From NCBI RefSeq assembly GCF_029240175.1, contig NZ_JARBTM010000012.1, positions 1-64,000 on the forward strand: a stretch of 64,000 nt of DNA. Reading direction: 5' to 3'. Made by a program: the position numbers and the translations under genes. Source of the stretch: Anaerosolibacter sp. (GTDB lineage: Bacteria; Bacillota; Clostridia; Peptostreptococcales; Thermotaleaceae). Below the pieces are notes generated by a model. The model worked only from the letters and a program-made list of their open reading frames with translations. It had not been told where the DNA came from and searched no databases. Shown piece by piece: positions 26,401 to 34,895 of this stretch (within the stretch, counting starts at the first letter, position 1; each line of letters opens with the position of its first letter).

Positions 26401-27692
26401 CAACAAATACAATTGCAATAGCAATCTTAATAGGACTTTTTATCACGCTTATGATTTTGAAAGTGCCCATTGCCTTTTCTTTATCTCTTTCTGCTTTTGC
26501 ATCAGCTGCTTATATGGGAATATCGCTCGGTGCCATTGCACAGCAAATGGTTAAAGGAATCAACTCATTTTCATTATTGGCAATACCATTTTTTATTTTA
26601 TCTGGCGAATTGATGAGTGCGGGGGGGATATCGGACCGGCTTATTAAACTGGCAGATGTGATGATAGGCCGAATGCGTGGCGGTCTTGCAATGGTAAATA
26701 TTTTAGCAAGTATGTTTTTTGGAGGAATATCGGGCTCGCCTGTTGCAGACACATCTTCCATCGGTGCAATGATGATTCCTATGATGGAAAAGCAGGGTTA
26801 CGATAAAGATTATTCGATTAATGTGACGATTGCAAGTGCATGTCAAGGTGTATTGATTCCACCAAGCCATAATATGATTATTTATGCCTCCGCAGTCGGA
26901 GGATTATCCGTAGGGAAGATGTTCATGGCGGGGTTGGTACCGGGTGTTTTGCTCGGCCTAGCATTGATGGTTTTGAGTTATATTATTGCAGTAAAAAGAA
27001 ATTACCCGAGAGGGAAAAAGTATTCCACTAAAGAGGCAGTCAAAATAGGTTTGGATAGTTTCTTTGGTCTATTGACAGCAGTAATTATTATTTTAGGTGT
27101 GTTTACAGGAATATTTACTGCTATTGAATCGGCAGCGGTTGCTTGTGTATGGGCATTTATTGTTACATTTTTTATTTATAGAGAGATACCGTTTTCCCAT
27201 TTTGGGGTCATATTAAAGAAAAGTCTGAGAACACTGGCTATGGTTATGTCCGTAATCGCTGCTTCTCAGGGTTTTGGCTATATGATGACAACACTGAAAA
27301 TTCCTACCATTATTTCAAATGCATTATTGGGATTTACAAGCGACAAGATAATGTTGCTCTTGCTCATTAATGCCAGTTTGCTCGTGTTGGGTTGTATTAT
27401 GGATATGGCACCATTGATTTTGATAACAGCACCGATCTTGTTGCCTGTTGTTACTGCAATGGGTATGGATCCTGTTCAGTTTGGTATCGTAATGATGCTT
27501 AATCTGAGTATCGGACTATTGACTCCACCAGTTGGCACAGTGCTCTTTGTTGGCTGCTCAATCGGCGGAGCAAAAATAGAACATATTGCAAAGACGATGA
27601 TGCCTTTCTACATAACGATGATAGTGGTGTTATTATTGTTGACGTTTGTTCCGGCATTTTCCATGACAATTCCTAATCTGATGTTTAATTAA
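26394..27692 (+). CDS. dctM: TRAP transporter large permease subunit (DctM type)
   Basis: A 432-residue permease with about twelve membrane segments. Family motifs include IPFFILSGELMSAGGIS, GGISGSPVADTSSIGAMMIPMM and LTPPVGTVLFVG. It starts inside the dctQ stop region with AAGGGGGAAAACAA upstream, so the two are translationally coupled. Confidence 0.95.
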   Translation: MVTTNTIAIAILIGLFITLMILKVPIAFSLSLSAFASAAYMGISLGAIAQQMVKGINSFSLLAIPFFILSGELMSAGGISDRLIKLADVMIGRMRGGLAMVNILASMFFGGISGSPVADTSSIGAMMIPMMEKQGYDKDYSINVTIASACQGVLIPPSHNMIIYASAVGGLSVGKMFMAGLVPGVLLGLALMVLSYIIAVKRNYPRGKKYSTKEAVKIGLDSFFGLLTAVIIILGVFTGIFTAIESAAVACVWAFIVTFFIYREIPFSHFGVILKKSLRTLAMVMSVIAASQGFGYMMTTLKIPTIISNALLGFTSDKIMLLLLINASLLVLGCIMDMAPLILITAPILLPVVTAMGMDPVQFGIVMMLNLSIGLLTPPVGTVLFVGCSIGGAKIEHIAKTMMPFYITMIVVLLLLTFVPAFSMTIPNLMFN

Positions 27693-27764
27693 TTTGGCTT
27701 TTACCGGGTTTCCGGTTAAGTAATATTTTAAATATCCAATAGGATAAATAAAAGGGGGATTAAA

Positions 27765-28796
27765 ATGAAAAAAGTAGTATCCGTTTTATTAACACTAGCA
27801 TTGCTCTTTACACTATCGGCATGTGGAGGGCCTAAACCAACAGACTCTTCTACTGCCCCGGCAGCATCAGAACCTGCCAAGGCGCCTAGAGTTTACAAGC
27901 TGGCTGATAATCATCCGGATGGATATCCGACAGTTTTGGGTGATCTGAAATTTGCTGAAATTGTTAAGGAAAAAACCAACGGAGAGATTGTTATTGAAGT
28001 ATACAACAATGCTGTTCTGGGTGATGAAAAAGTGGCAATTGAGCAAACACAGATGGGAGACATTCACTTCATCCGTGTAGGTACAAATCCTCTTGCTTCT
28101 ATTAATCCAATCATGAATGCTCTTTCAATGCCATACCTTTATCGCGACAGAGATCACTGCTTCAAAGTTTTGGATGGCGAAATTGGTGAAGAATTTCTAA
28201 CATCTATGGTGGATGATGGATTACTTGGTCTTTCCTGGTTTGATTCAGGTGCAAGAAACTTCTATAACTCTAAGAGAGAAGTTAAGACTGTTGCAGATCT
28301 GAAAGGTTTAAAAATAAGAGTTCAGGAAACAAAGCTGATGATGGACCTGGTAAGCAGCCTTGGTGGTGCACCAACTCCAATGGCTTACAACGAAATCTAT
28401 TCCGGTATACAAAACGGTGTTATCGAAGGTGCTGAAAACAACTGGCCAAGTTATATGTCACAGTCTCATAATGAGGTTGCACCATACTTTACCGTTGACC
28501 AGCATACCCGTGCGCCTGAAATGATTTTGGTGAATACAGATGTTTGGAACAGCTTTTCTACTGATGAGCAGAAAATTATCAAAGAGGCTGCCTTGGAAGC
28601 TGCAAAATTCCAGCGTGATGAGTGGGTTCGCCAGGAAAAAGAATACGAGAAACAAGCTGTTGAGAAAGGTGTAACAGTGACTTACTTATCACCTGAAATA
28701 TTCCAACAATTTGTAGATGCAGTGCAGCCAATATACAGTGATAGTGAGTACACAAAATACAGCGACATCATCAATAGAATTAAAAATGTAAAATAG
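27765..28796 (+). CDS. dctP: TRAP transporter solute-binding lipoprotein (DctP type)
   Basis: Starts with a lipoprotein signal (MKKVVSVLLTLALLFTLSAC, lipobox LSAC, acylated Cys ~20), then a DctP/SiaP-type binding fold containing VQETKLMMDLVSSLGGAPTPMA and NGVIEGAENNWPSY, which carry the Arg and Asn that contact a carboxylate ligand. Linked kdgF/kduI/kduD genes suggest the ligand is an unsaturated uronate or related sugar acid, which is inference. It ends 25 bp before a long hairpin. Confidence 0.93.
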   Translation: MKKVVSVLLTLALLFTLSACGGPKPTDSSTAPAASEPAKAPRVYKLADNHPDGYPTVLGDLKFAEIVKEKTNGEIVIEVYNNAVLGDEKVAIEQTQMGDIHFIRVGTNPLASINPIMNALSMPYLYRDRDHCFKVLDGEIGEEFLTSMVDDGLLGLSWFDSGARNFYNSKREVKTVADLKGLKIRVQETKLMMDLVSSLGGAPTPMAYNEIYSGIQNGVIEGAENNWPSYMSQSHNEVAPYFTVDQHTRAPEMILVNTDVWNSFSTDEQKIIKEAALEAAKFQRDEWVRQEKEYEKQAVEKGVTVTYLSPEIFQQFVDAVQPIYSDSEYTKYSDIINRIKNVK

Positions 28797-28821
28797 TAAA
28801 AAATAAAATGAATACATAGTA

Positions 28822-28865
28822 TATTGTACAATGCTTATCATTAAGATGATAAGCATTGTACAATA
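28822..28865 (+). promoter_or_regulatory. Intra-operon hairpin with 20-bp perfect stem before kdgF
   Basis: 28822-28841 pairs perfectly with 28846-28865 around a TAAG loop. There is no T run; the next bases are the AAAGGAG of kdgF. It could protect the 3' end of the abundant binding-protein message, cause partial termination, or modulate kdgF translation. Confidence 0.75.
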
Positions 28866-28876
28866 AAGGAGAAAAT

Positions 28877-29224
28877 ATGAATCAGAATTTAAAAAATAAA
28901 GTGTGGGTTTTTAATGACGAAGTTATAGGGGAACAAATTGATGGGGGTGTACAAAGAAAGGTACTGGCATATTGTGATAATGTCATGTGCGTTGAGCACT
29001 ATTTTGAAGAAGGAGATGTAGGTGCCCTTCATAGTCATCCAAATACACAAATCACCTATGTGGTAGATGGAGAGTTTGAGTTTACGATTTCAGGTGAGAC
29101 CAAAGTTGTTAAAAAAGGCGATACAATGCTGAAACAAGATGAAGTTATACATGGATGTAAATGTACCAAAAAAGGAATATTGCTGGATATTTTTACACCA
29201 ATGCGTACAGATTTTGTAAAATAA
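28877..29224 (+). CDS. kdgF: Cupin, KdgF-like unsaturated uronate hydratase/linearising protein
   Basis: A 115-residue single cupin. Motif 1 is GDVGALHSHPNTQITYVVDGEFE (His-x-His metal ligands) and motif 2 is GDTMLKQDEVIHGCK. KdgF converts 4,5-unsaturated monouronates from pectin or alginate into the linear ketouronate used by KduI. Its position directly before kduI supports this. ATG 28877 follows AAAGGAG. Confidence 0.85.
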   Translation: MNQNLKNKVWVFNDEVIGEQIDGGVQRKVLAYCDNVMCVEHYFEEGDVGALHSHPNTQITYVVDGEFEFTISGETKVVKKGDTMLKQDEVIHGCKCTKKGILLDIFTPMRTDFVK

Positions 29225-29304
29225 TATAAGCAAAATCATGATGACAAAAAGAGTATTAAATAATAGTAATTTTGAAAAGGATAAATTTTGATAGGAGAGA
29301 TTAT

Positions 29305-30147
29305 ATGGAAATCAGATATTCAGCAAATCAAAAAGATTTTAAGCGATATACCACACAAGAGGTAAGAGATGAGTTTTTGATTACAGATTTGTATAAAGCA
29401 GATGAAGTAGTGGCGGTATACAGTCATGTGGACAGAATGGTAACTTTGGGATGTATGCCTGTCAATGAGGAAGTTGCATTGGACAAAGGGATGGATGTTT
29501 GGGCAAACTTTGGTACCAGTTACTTTCTCGAAAGACGTGAAGTGGGGATATTTAACATTGGAAGCAACGGCAAGATTATCGTCGATGGAACAGAATATTC
29601 ATTAGGATATAAGGATTGCCTTTACATAACAAGAGGAGCAAAAGAAGTTTATTTTTCTTCAGATGAGGGAAGCGCACCCGCGAAGTTTTACATGGTAAGT
29701 GCACCCGCTCATTGTAGTTATGAAACAAAGCTGATCAAAATAGATGACGCAGCAAAAAAACCATTGGGGGCACTGGAAACATCAAACAAGCGTATCATTA
29801 ATCAGTTTATCCACCCCGATGTCTTGAAAACCTGCCAGCTTTTAATGGGCTTGACGGTATTGGAACCGGGCTGTGTGTGGAATACCATGCCAGCACATAC
29901 CCATGAGCGTCGTATGGAAGTTTATATGTATTTTGAGATACCAGAGAATAATGTGGTATTCCACATGATGGGTGAAGGAAATGAAACGCGTCATATTGTG
30001 ATGAATAATGAGCAGGCGGTAATTAGTCCAAGTTGGAGCATCCATTCAGGTGCAGGAACATCAAACTATACATTTATCTGGGCCATGGGAGGAGAAAACC
30101 AAGCCTTTGATGATATGGATACAATACCGGTAACGGAGCTTCGATAG
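29305..30147 (+). CDS. kduI: 5-keto-4-deoxyuronate isomerase
   Basis: KduI isomerises 5-keto-4-deoxyuronate to 2,5-diketo-3-deoxygluconate. The 280-residue length is exact for the family. The metal site is visible as PAHTHERRMEVYMYF (two His and Glu, ~196-203) with a further His in SWSIHSGAGT (~245). ATG 29305 follows ATAGGAGAG; upstream codons in frame have no ribosome-binding site. Confidence 0.95.
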   Translation: MEIRYSANQKDFKRYTTQEVRDEFLITDLYKADEVVAVYSHVDRMVTLGCMPVNEEVALDKGMDVWANFGTSYFLERREVGIFNIGSNGKIIVDGTEYSLGYKDCLYITRGAKEVYFSSDEGSAPAKFYMVSAPAHCSYETKLIKIDDAAKKPLGALETSNKRIINQFIHPDVLKTCQLLMGLTVLEPGCVWNTMPAHTHERRMEVYMYFEIPENNVVFHMMGEGNETRHIVMNNEQAVISPSWSIHSGAGTSNYTFIWAMGGENQAFDDMDTIPVTELR

Positions 30148-30160
30148 GAGAGTGGATTAA

Positions 30161-30958
30161 GTGGGAGAAATGTTTTCTTTGAAAGGAAAGATTGCACTGG
30201 TAACAGGCGCATCCTATGGAATAGGTTTTGCAATTGCCAGTGGCCTTGCAAAGGCAGGCGCAAGAATTGTGTTTAACGATATTAGCAAAGAGTTTGTAGA
30301 CAAGGGTGTTGCAGCATACAAAGCAGCGGGCATAGATGCCCAAGGGTATGTTTGCGATGTTACCGATGAAGATGCTGTAAATACAATGGTTGCACAAATA
30401 GAAAATGAAGTAGGAATCATTGATATTTTGGTAAATAATGCAGGGATTATTAAGAGGGTACCAATGTGCGAAATGAGTGCAGCAGAATTTAGACAGGTAA
30501 TTGATGTAGACCTAAATGCACCGTTCATATGTGCAAAGGCGGTCATTCCATCCATGATCAAAAAGGGACATGGAAAGATTATTAATATTTGTTCTATGAT
30601 GAGTGAGCTAGGCAGGGAAACAGTATCTGCTTATGCAGCAGCTAAGGGTGGACTTAAAATGCTTACAAAAAATATTGCAAGTGAATATGGTGAGCAAAAT
30701 ATACAATGTAATGGTTTGGGGCCTGGGTACATAGCAACCCCACAGACAGCTCCTTTGAGAGAGAAACAGCCTGATGGAAGTCGTCATCCTTTTGATAACT
30801 TTATCATTGCAAAAACACCGGCAGCACGCTGGGGTGAACCAGATGATTTAACAGGTCCGGCTGTGTTCTTGGCATCCGATGCTTCTAATTTTGTAAATGG
30901 ACATATTCTGTATGTTGACGGGGGCATATTGGCATATATCGGCAAGCAGCCACAATGA
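30161..30958 (+). CDS. kduD: SDR dehydrogenase: 2-deoxy-D-gluconate 3-dehydrogenase / gluconate 5-dehydrogenase type (KduD)
   Basis: A short-chain dehydrogenase of 265 aa. TGASYGIG binds NAD(P), NNAG follows, and the catalytic Ser and YxxxK occur in SAYAAAKGG (~155-165). Substrate-loop sequences such as GYIATPQTAPLRE are shared with gluconate 5-dehydrogenase and KduD. After KduI, it would reduce diketodeoxygluconate to 2-keto-3-deoxygluconate. kdgK and kdgA are not in the operon. The GTG start is 9 bases after TAGGAGAG. Confidence 0.88.
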   Translation: MGEMFSLKGKIALVTGASYGIGFAIASGLAKAGARIVFNDISKEFVDKGVAAYKAAGIDAQGYVCDVTDEDAVNTMVAQIENEVGIIDILVNNAGIIKRVPMCEMSAAEFRQVIDVDLNAPFICAKAVIPSMIKKGHGKIINICSMMSELGRETVSAYAAAKGGLKMLTKNIASEYGEQNIQCNGLGPGYIATPQTAPLREKQPDGSRHPFDNFIIAKTPAARWGEPDDLTGPAVFLASDASNFVNGHILYVDGGILAYIGKQPQ

Positions 30959-30997
30959 TTTTTCTAGCAAAATAAAAGAATTGAATTTAAATATATC

Positions 30998-31025
30998 ACT
31001 AAATCACCCCAATCCATCATATGAT
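30998..31025 (+). promoter_or_regulatory. Possible sigma-E-like promoter of yunB
   Basis: CATATGAT at 31018-31025 matches the sigma-E -10 pattern CATAnnnT. The -35 region around 30998-31004 (ACTAAAT) is a poor match and the leader would be very short. yunB is sigma-E-controlled in Bacillus, which is the main reason to note it. Confidence 0.25.
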
Positions 31026-31045
31026 GATAAGAAGGGGGTGATTTT

Positions 31046-31435
31046 TTGGTTAATCGGAGTAAGTATCAACGAAGAAGGAGCAACTTTAAAGGTTTTATGG
31101 CTCTGATACTTTTGTTCTTATTTATCATCTACAGTTTTTTGTTTGTTGACCAAAAAATCAAACCAGCTGTACTCGCCATTGCCCAGGTGAAGGCGAGAGA
31201 AATTGCTACTCGAGCCATTAATGAAGCAGTCAATGATAGGGTTTCTGGTGACATTAAATATCAGGATCTTATTTTCATAAGGACCGATGATGATGGGAAT
31301 GTAACGATGATGCAAGCCAATGCATGCATTACAAAAGTGCTACATAATAAGCCCCTAAATAGGGGCTATTTTATTTCTAAGAGTTTGACGTCCAAGTTTT
31401 CCCCATCCCACACAATCTTATCTACGATGGTATGA
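31046..31435 (+). CDS. yunB: YunB, 5' portion (interrupted at codon 92 by the intervening element)
   Basis: TTG start behind AAGGGGGTG. The N-terminal portion of the sporulation protein YunB has a basic head, one membrane segment (~17-32), then the conserved KARAIATRAINEAV-like and GDIKYQDLIFIRTDDDGNV stretches. Homology ends at codon 92 (MMQAN, 31319-31321). The last 37 codons come from the mobile element and are unrelated. In this configuration only a truncated 129-residue chimera can be made. Joining base 31320 to 62361 restores a 225-residue YunB. YunB is a mother-cell (sigma-E) protein in Bacillus. Confidence 0.92.
   Translation: MVNRSKYQRRRSNFKGFMALILLFLFIIYSFLFVDQKIKPAVLAIAQVKAREIATRAINEAVNDRVSGDIKYQDLIFIRTDDDGNVTMMQANACITKVLHNKPLNRGYFISKSLTSKFSPSHTILSTMV
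31296..31349 (+). other. attL of the yunB intervening element
   Basis: Left junction. The crossover dinucleotide AA is at 31319-31320, within yunB codon 92. To the left is yunB (attB half), to the right the element (attP half, GCATGCATTACAAAAGTGCT...). The position is fixed by where YunB homology stops and by symmetry of the rebuilt attP. The recombinase gene ends 45 bp away. Confidence 0.8.
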
Positions 31436-32949
31436 ATTAACCTTCTTTTCTCGTTAAAATCAGCGGTATCGATTTTCTTAGCAAATTCAATACAGGCCTG
31501 CTCCAGTAACTCGAGACTAAAAAGTTCCATATCTGAGTTGGAGTTGATCTTGTTCTCTAGTCCCTGATTCTCCTTAGCCAGTTTTTCTAACTCACTTACA
31601 ATATAAGTTGCAGCAAGGCTGTTTTCATTATTGGCCAATGATTTGACCAGGTTTTCTATTGCTTTATAATTCTTATCAATTTGCTCTTTGATTGATTTAT
31701 TCCTTTGATCCATATCTCTATACTTTTTCTTAGTATCCTGTATTTTCTTAAATACTGTATTTGGTATGGCATATTTCAGATAATCAATAACAATACTCTC
31801 CGTCTTATCACCGGATAACCTAATAGCGTTACATTTCTCTCCTTTAGAGAGGACCTTTAGATTGCACCCATAATAATGGTATCTTTCATTACTATTAGGT
31901 TTAAATTGTCCATAATGAACACGCATAAAGCTGCCACATGAGCATCGCATTAAACCTGAAAGAATAGCAGCCGCTGAAGTACCACGCCTAGGAGCATCTT
32001 TTCTATTGCGTTTAAATGTCCGTTGTACTTCCACCCAGTCTTTCCCTGGAATGATCCCTTTGTGTTTGCCTATAGCTACAGTCCATTCCGAAAAAGCATT
32101 GATCTTCTGCAGTATGTTATTTTTCAACACTCTCTTATTGTATGCAGTAACGCCATTTTTTCCGTTAAACTCAGTTTTGTCATTGCATATATCGGCGCCA
32201 TTTGATGAGAAAAAATTATATATGCTTTCATCGGCTATGGCATATACGGGATTAGTGAGGATCATTTTCAAAGTATTTTTTTGATAATCATTACCTTGGG
32301 GTGTCTTTATATTGTTTTGAAGGCAGTAGGTCTCTACTTTTGATAAAGATTGAAGTTCCAGATACTTATCGTATATAAGTTTTACAATAGACAATTGCTC
32401 AGGAATAGGTATCAGCTGGTACATCTTTTTCTCTTTCATATTTGAATCAATATATACAATCGGTTCAGAATTAAATCCGGTGGGATAGGTACCGCCTAAC
32501 CATCTTCCTGATCTAGCTAACTGATGCATGTTGTCCTTAATACGCTCAGCAATTGTCTCGCGCTCTAACTGGGCAAAGACAGAGGCTATATACATCATTG
32601 CACGGCCCATAGGGGTAGTGGTGTCAAACTGTTCCCTTACAGAAACAAAGTTTATGCTTTTATCGTTGATGATCTCGATGAGGTTTGAGAAGTCAGATAT
32701 GTTTCTGCTGATACGATCTAGGCGATAGCAAATCAGTATATCAAACTTTTTAAATTTAGCATCTTTAATCATTTTTTGAAATTCAGGTCTAGCTGTATTT
32801 CCACCTGAAAATCCTTCATCTTCATAGATAGCATACTCGTCAATGTCAAAATGAGTACTCAGGTAATCTTTACATATTTCTATCTGGTTTTGTGTAGATT
32901 CGCCTTTGCCAGTGAATTTTGATTTTCTAGAGTAAATAGCAGCTTTCAT
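31366..32949 (-). CDS. Large serine recombinase (SpoIVCA-like), probable yunB-element excisionase
   Basis: 527 aa. The catalytic resolvase domain (~1-150) has YSRKS (nucleophile Ser10, Arg8), YRLDRISRN and ERETIAERI (E helix). A recombinase domain (~155-290) follows, then a zinc ribbon (CSCG...CN...KC, ~335-375), a long coiled coil and a C-terminal tail, the standard order for phage integrases and sporulation recombinases such as SpoIVCA of skin. ATG 32949 follows GAGGTGATTGC. Its 3' end is 45 bp from attL. It would cut both AA cores, and excision presumably needs a directionality factor. Confidence 0.95.
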   Translation of the reverse strand: MKAAIYSRKSKFTGKGESTQNQIEICKDYLSTHFDIDEYAIYEDEGFSGGNTARPEFQKMIKDAKFKKFDILICYRLDRISRNISDFSNLIEIINDKSINFVSVREQFDTTTPMGRAMMYIASVFAQLERETIAERIKDNMHQLARSGRWLGGTYPTGFNSEPIVYIDSNMKEKKMYQLIPIPEQLSIVKLIYDKYLELQSLSKVETYCLQNNIKTPQGNDYQKNTLKMILTNPVYAIADESIYNFFSSNGADICNDKTEFNGKNGVTAYNKRVLKNNILQKINAFSEWTVAIGKHKGIIPGKDWVEVQRTFKRNRKDAPRRGTSAAAILSGLMRCSCGSFMRVHYGQFKPNSNERYHYYGCNLKVLSKGEKCNAIRLSGDKTESIVIDYLKYAIPNTVFKKIQDTKKKYRDMDQRNKSIKEQIDKNYKAIENLVKSLANNENSLAATYIVSELEKLAKENQGLENKINSNSDMELFSLELLEQACIEFAKKIDTADFNEKRRLIHTIVDKIVWDGENLDVKLLEIK

Positions 32950-33126
32950 GCAATCACCTCAGAATCATTATAGCAAAAAAAATACCAAAAGGGCTATGTA
33001 GGTCAATATAATAAAAACAGGTGTTCCCTGAATTAAATAACTAAATGTTTATTTAGTGCAATGAAATAAAAAGAAGATTCTTTATAGCATCGATTTTTTT
33101 CTTATCTCGAATAGGTTCTACCGTAT

Positions 33127-33318
33127 TCATTTTCTTTGTTTCCTCCCCTTTGGAGAAATTGTTGCCTTCTGACGAAGTTTTCTTAATCTTGGGAGCTGAA
33201 ATATTGCGGCAAGGGAAATACTAATGAAAACTTCAAGTAAGCCACCAGGCCGTCCTAATTGAACTGAGAAGATAATATAAGAACCAATAGCACTAATAAC
33301 AAATAAGATCCAACTCAT
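33127..33318 (-). CDS. Small membrane protein, 63 aa
   Basis: ATG 33318 behind AAGGAGGAATCAA. It has two hydrophobic stretches (MSWILFVISAIGSYIIFSVQ and LLEVFISISLAAIF), then a very basic tail (KLRQKATISPKGRKQRK). No family recognised. It lies 177 bp upstream of the recombinase on the same strand. Confidence 0.65.
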   Translation of the reverse strand: MSWILFVISAIGSYIIFSVQLGRPGGLLEVFISISLAAIFQLPRLRKLRQKATISPKGRKQRK

Positions 33319-33651
33319 CTTTGATTCCTCCTTAAAATTAAATGCAACATATTATGCATATATCTTATAATATGATTCATTCAAAAACAAGAAAATAAAA
33401 AGGTGATTGGTAAAATCACCTTCTGTTCTAGTCATATCGATGGTTATATGAATTTTGGCGAATGTAACACAGTTACTATTATGTTGTATTGAACTTGTAT
33501 TAAGATACCTGTATTGGCAACGTCTTTGAAAAGAACTTTCTCAAGATTTTATGATCTGCTCGAAGCAAAAGAATTTAGGGCACGAAGTTTTATCTAGAAA
33601 TGCATTATAGGCATCCGCGCATAAAAATTTTTATACAGCAAGTTTCTATAT
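33319..33651. other. Intergenic, 333 bp
   Basis: Apart from the minus-strand terminator at 33400-33422, AT-rich sequence with no convincing gene or further structure. Confidence 0.5.
33400..33422 (-). terminator. Terminator for minus-strand transcription
   Basis: AAGGTGATT/AATCACCTT, a 9-bp perfect stem with loop GGTAA. Reading the minus strand it is followed by TTTTTATTTTC. It lies downstream of the carbamoyltransferase homologue. Confidence 0.75.
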
Positions 33652-34509
33652 CTAATCATCATCCTCATGTTCTAAACAGTATAATATTATAGCTTGCTGT
33701 ACACAAAGTAAGTTTTCCTTAAATTTATAACCTACAAAATAGGTAGACTCAATAACATCTGTAGAAACTTCCTCACTACGAAAAAAGGGAGGACACGGGT
33801 TTAGTAGCGAATTTTTTTTTGTTTTTTTCATTCGGTCCAATGTTATCTGGTATTTTTGTATGTATTCTTTTGTTCTCAATTCACTGGATAGAGGATCAGT
33901 AAGAATAATATCACTTTGAGACAGTATATCTTCAAGTTCTACATGGAATGAATAGTTATCATCGTTTTCCTTAATTTCATTCCCACATATGCATACATGA
34001 TTAAACTTCAAATTCATTACCTTTGCTATCTCAGCCCATGACCTTGATATATTTCCCTTCTCCCCAACAAATGTGTATGTCAAATCACGATAGTTATTCC
34101 TGATCTTGCTCAATGAGTATAAATCAGAGAGTATTTCACATGGATGATTTTCTGATGTCATTGCATTAATTATTGGAATTTCTGAATACTTGGCTAGTTG
34201 ACTCACTTTACTGAAATCAGAATGTCTTATAATAACAAAATTAGCCCAGTTGCCAATATACTTTATGACATCCTTGAGTTCTTCCCTTTTATCTATGGTT
34301 GAGGGCTGAAAAAGAATACTTCTTCCACCAAGATCAGCTACTGCTTTTTCAAATGTAATTCGTGTCCTTATACTTGATTCAGGAAAAAACAATACTGCTG
34401 TCTTTCCTGATAATTCTGTTCCTTTAACATTGTTTTTCAAATCATCAGCTTTGTCAAATATCTCCATGACTTGCTTTACATTTAAATCTTCTATCTTCAA
34501 CAAATTCAT
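33652..34509 (-). CDS. Aspartate/ornithine carbamoyltransferase superfamily protein (divergent)
   Basis: 285 aa, shorter than typical ATCase/OTCase (300-335). The carbamoyl-phosphate loop appears as ESSIRTRITFE (~residues 44-54, usual form SxRTR) and the HPxQ motif as ENHPCEILSDL (Gln replaced by Glu). The second half shows an FVGEKGNISRSWAEIA-like nucleotide-fold turn. The usual OTCase DxxxSMG-type substrate loop is not clear. No arginine or pyrimidine genes are nearby, so the acceptor amine is unknown. ATG 34509 is preceded by GAGAGGAG. Confidence 0.8.
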   Translation of the reverse strand: MNLLKIEDLNVKQVMEIFDKADDLKNNVKGTELSGKTAVLFFPESSIRTRITFEKAVADLGGRSILFQPSTIDKREELKDVIKYIGNWANFVIIRHSDFSKVSQLAKYSEIPIINAMTSENHPCEILSDLYSLSKIRNNYRDLTYTFVGEKGNISRSWAEIAKVMNLKFNHVCICGNEIKENDDNYSFHVELEDILSQSDIILTDPLSSELRTKEYIQKYQITLDRMKKTKKNSLLNPCPPFFRSEEVSTDVIESTYFVGYKFKENLLCVQQAIILYCLEHEDDD

Positions 34510-34895
34510 TCTTCTACACTCCTCTCAAGAATATTATATAACTAGCTTTCTGCCATGATATCAGAAAGCCCTCTGTATAAGACTATTATACATTAAATGG
34601 TATTATTTTACATGTTGATTTTTATCTGCGAAATCATCCCTTAAAGAACAATTTAAGAATTAGTTTCAACTAACATATAAAATCAAACTTTGGAATTATC
34701 TAACAGAAAGTAGGAGAGTCATTAAATATATATTTAGCGACATATTAGAACCTTCGCCATGTCGTAAAAATACAATCTTACAACAAAAGACAAATTGCTT
34801 ATACTTACGTATTTAAAAATGTATGTAGAATATATCCAAAAATGTAATTTACTAATAAATCATTAGTGGATTTATTTAAGGAGGAAATAAAGGAT
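34510..34895. other. Intergenic region with repeat A copy 1
   Basis: This 386-bp stretch holds repeat A copy 1 and otherwise AT-rich sequence. It separates the divergent carbamoyltransferase and TPR-zincin genes, so promoters for both should be here; I cannot pick convincing boxes. Confidence 0.5.
34643..34743 (+). repeat. Repeat A, copy 1
   Basis: About 100 bp (AAGAACAATTTAAGAATTAG... to ATTTAGCG) that recur at 43258-43354 with ~80-85% identity by eye, in the same orientation. No coding potential seen. Both copies lie inside the yunB element. Confidence 0.75.

Noticed and set aside
31046-31435. yunB as an ordinary dead pseudogene disrupted by a prophage
   Set aside because: Both halves retain full reading frames that join exactly in phase at the crossover, and the recombinase is intact, which fits reversible excision better than decay.
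32967-32972. TATAAT as the recombinase promoter
   Set aside because: It would leave almost no leader before the ribosome-binding site and has no matching -35 box at 17 bp; no promoter could be assigned.
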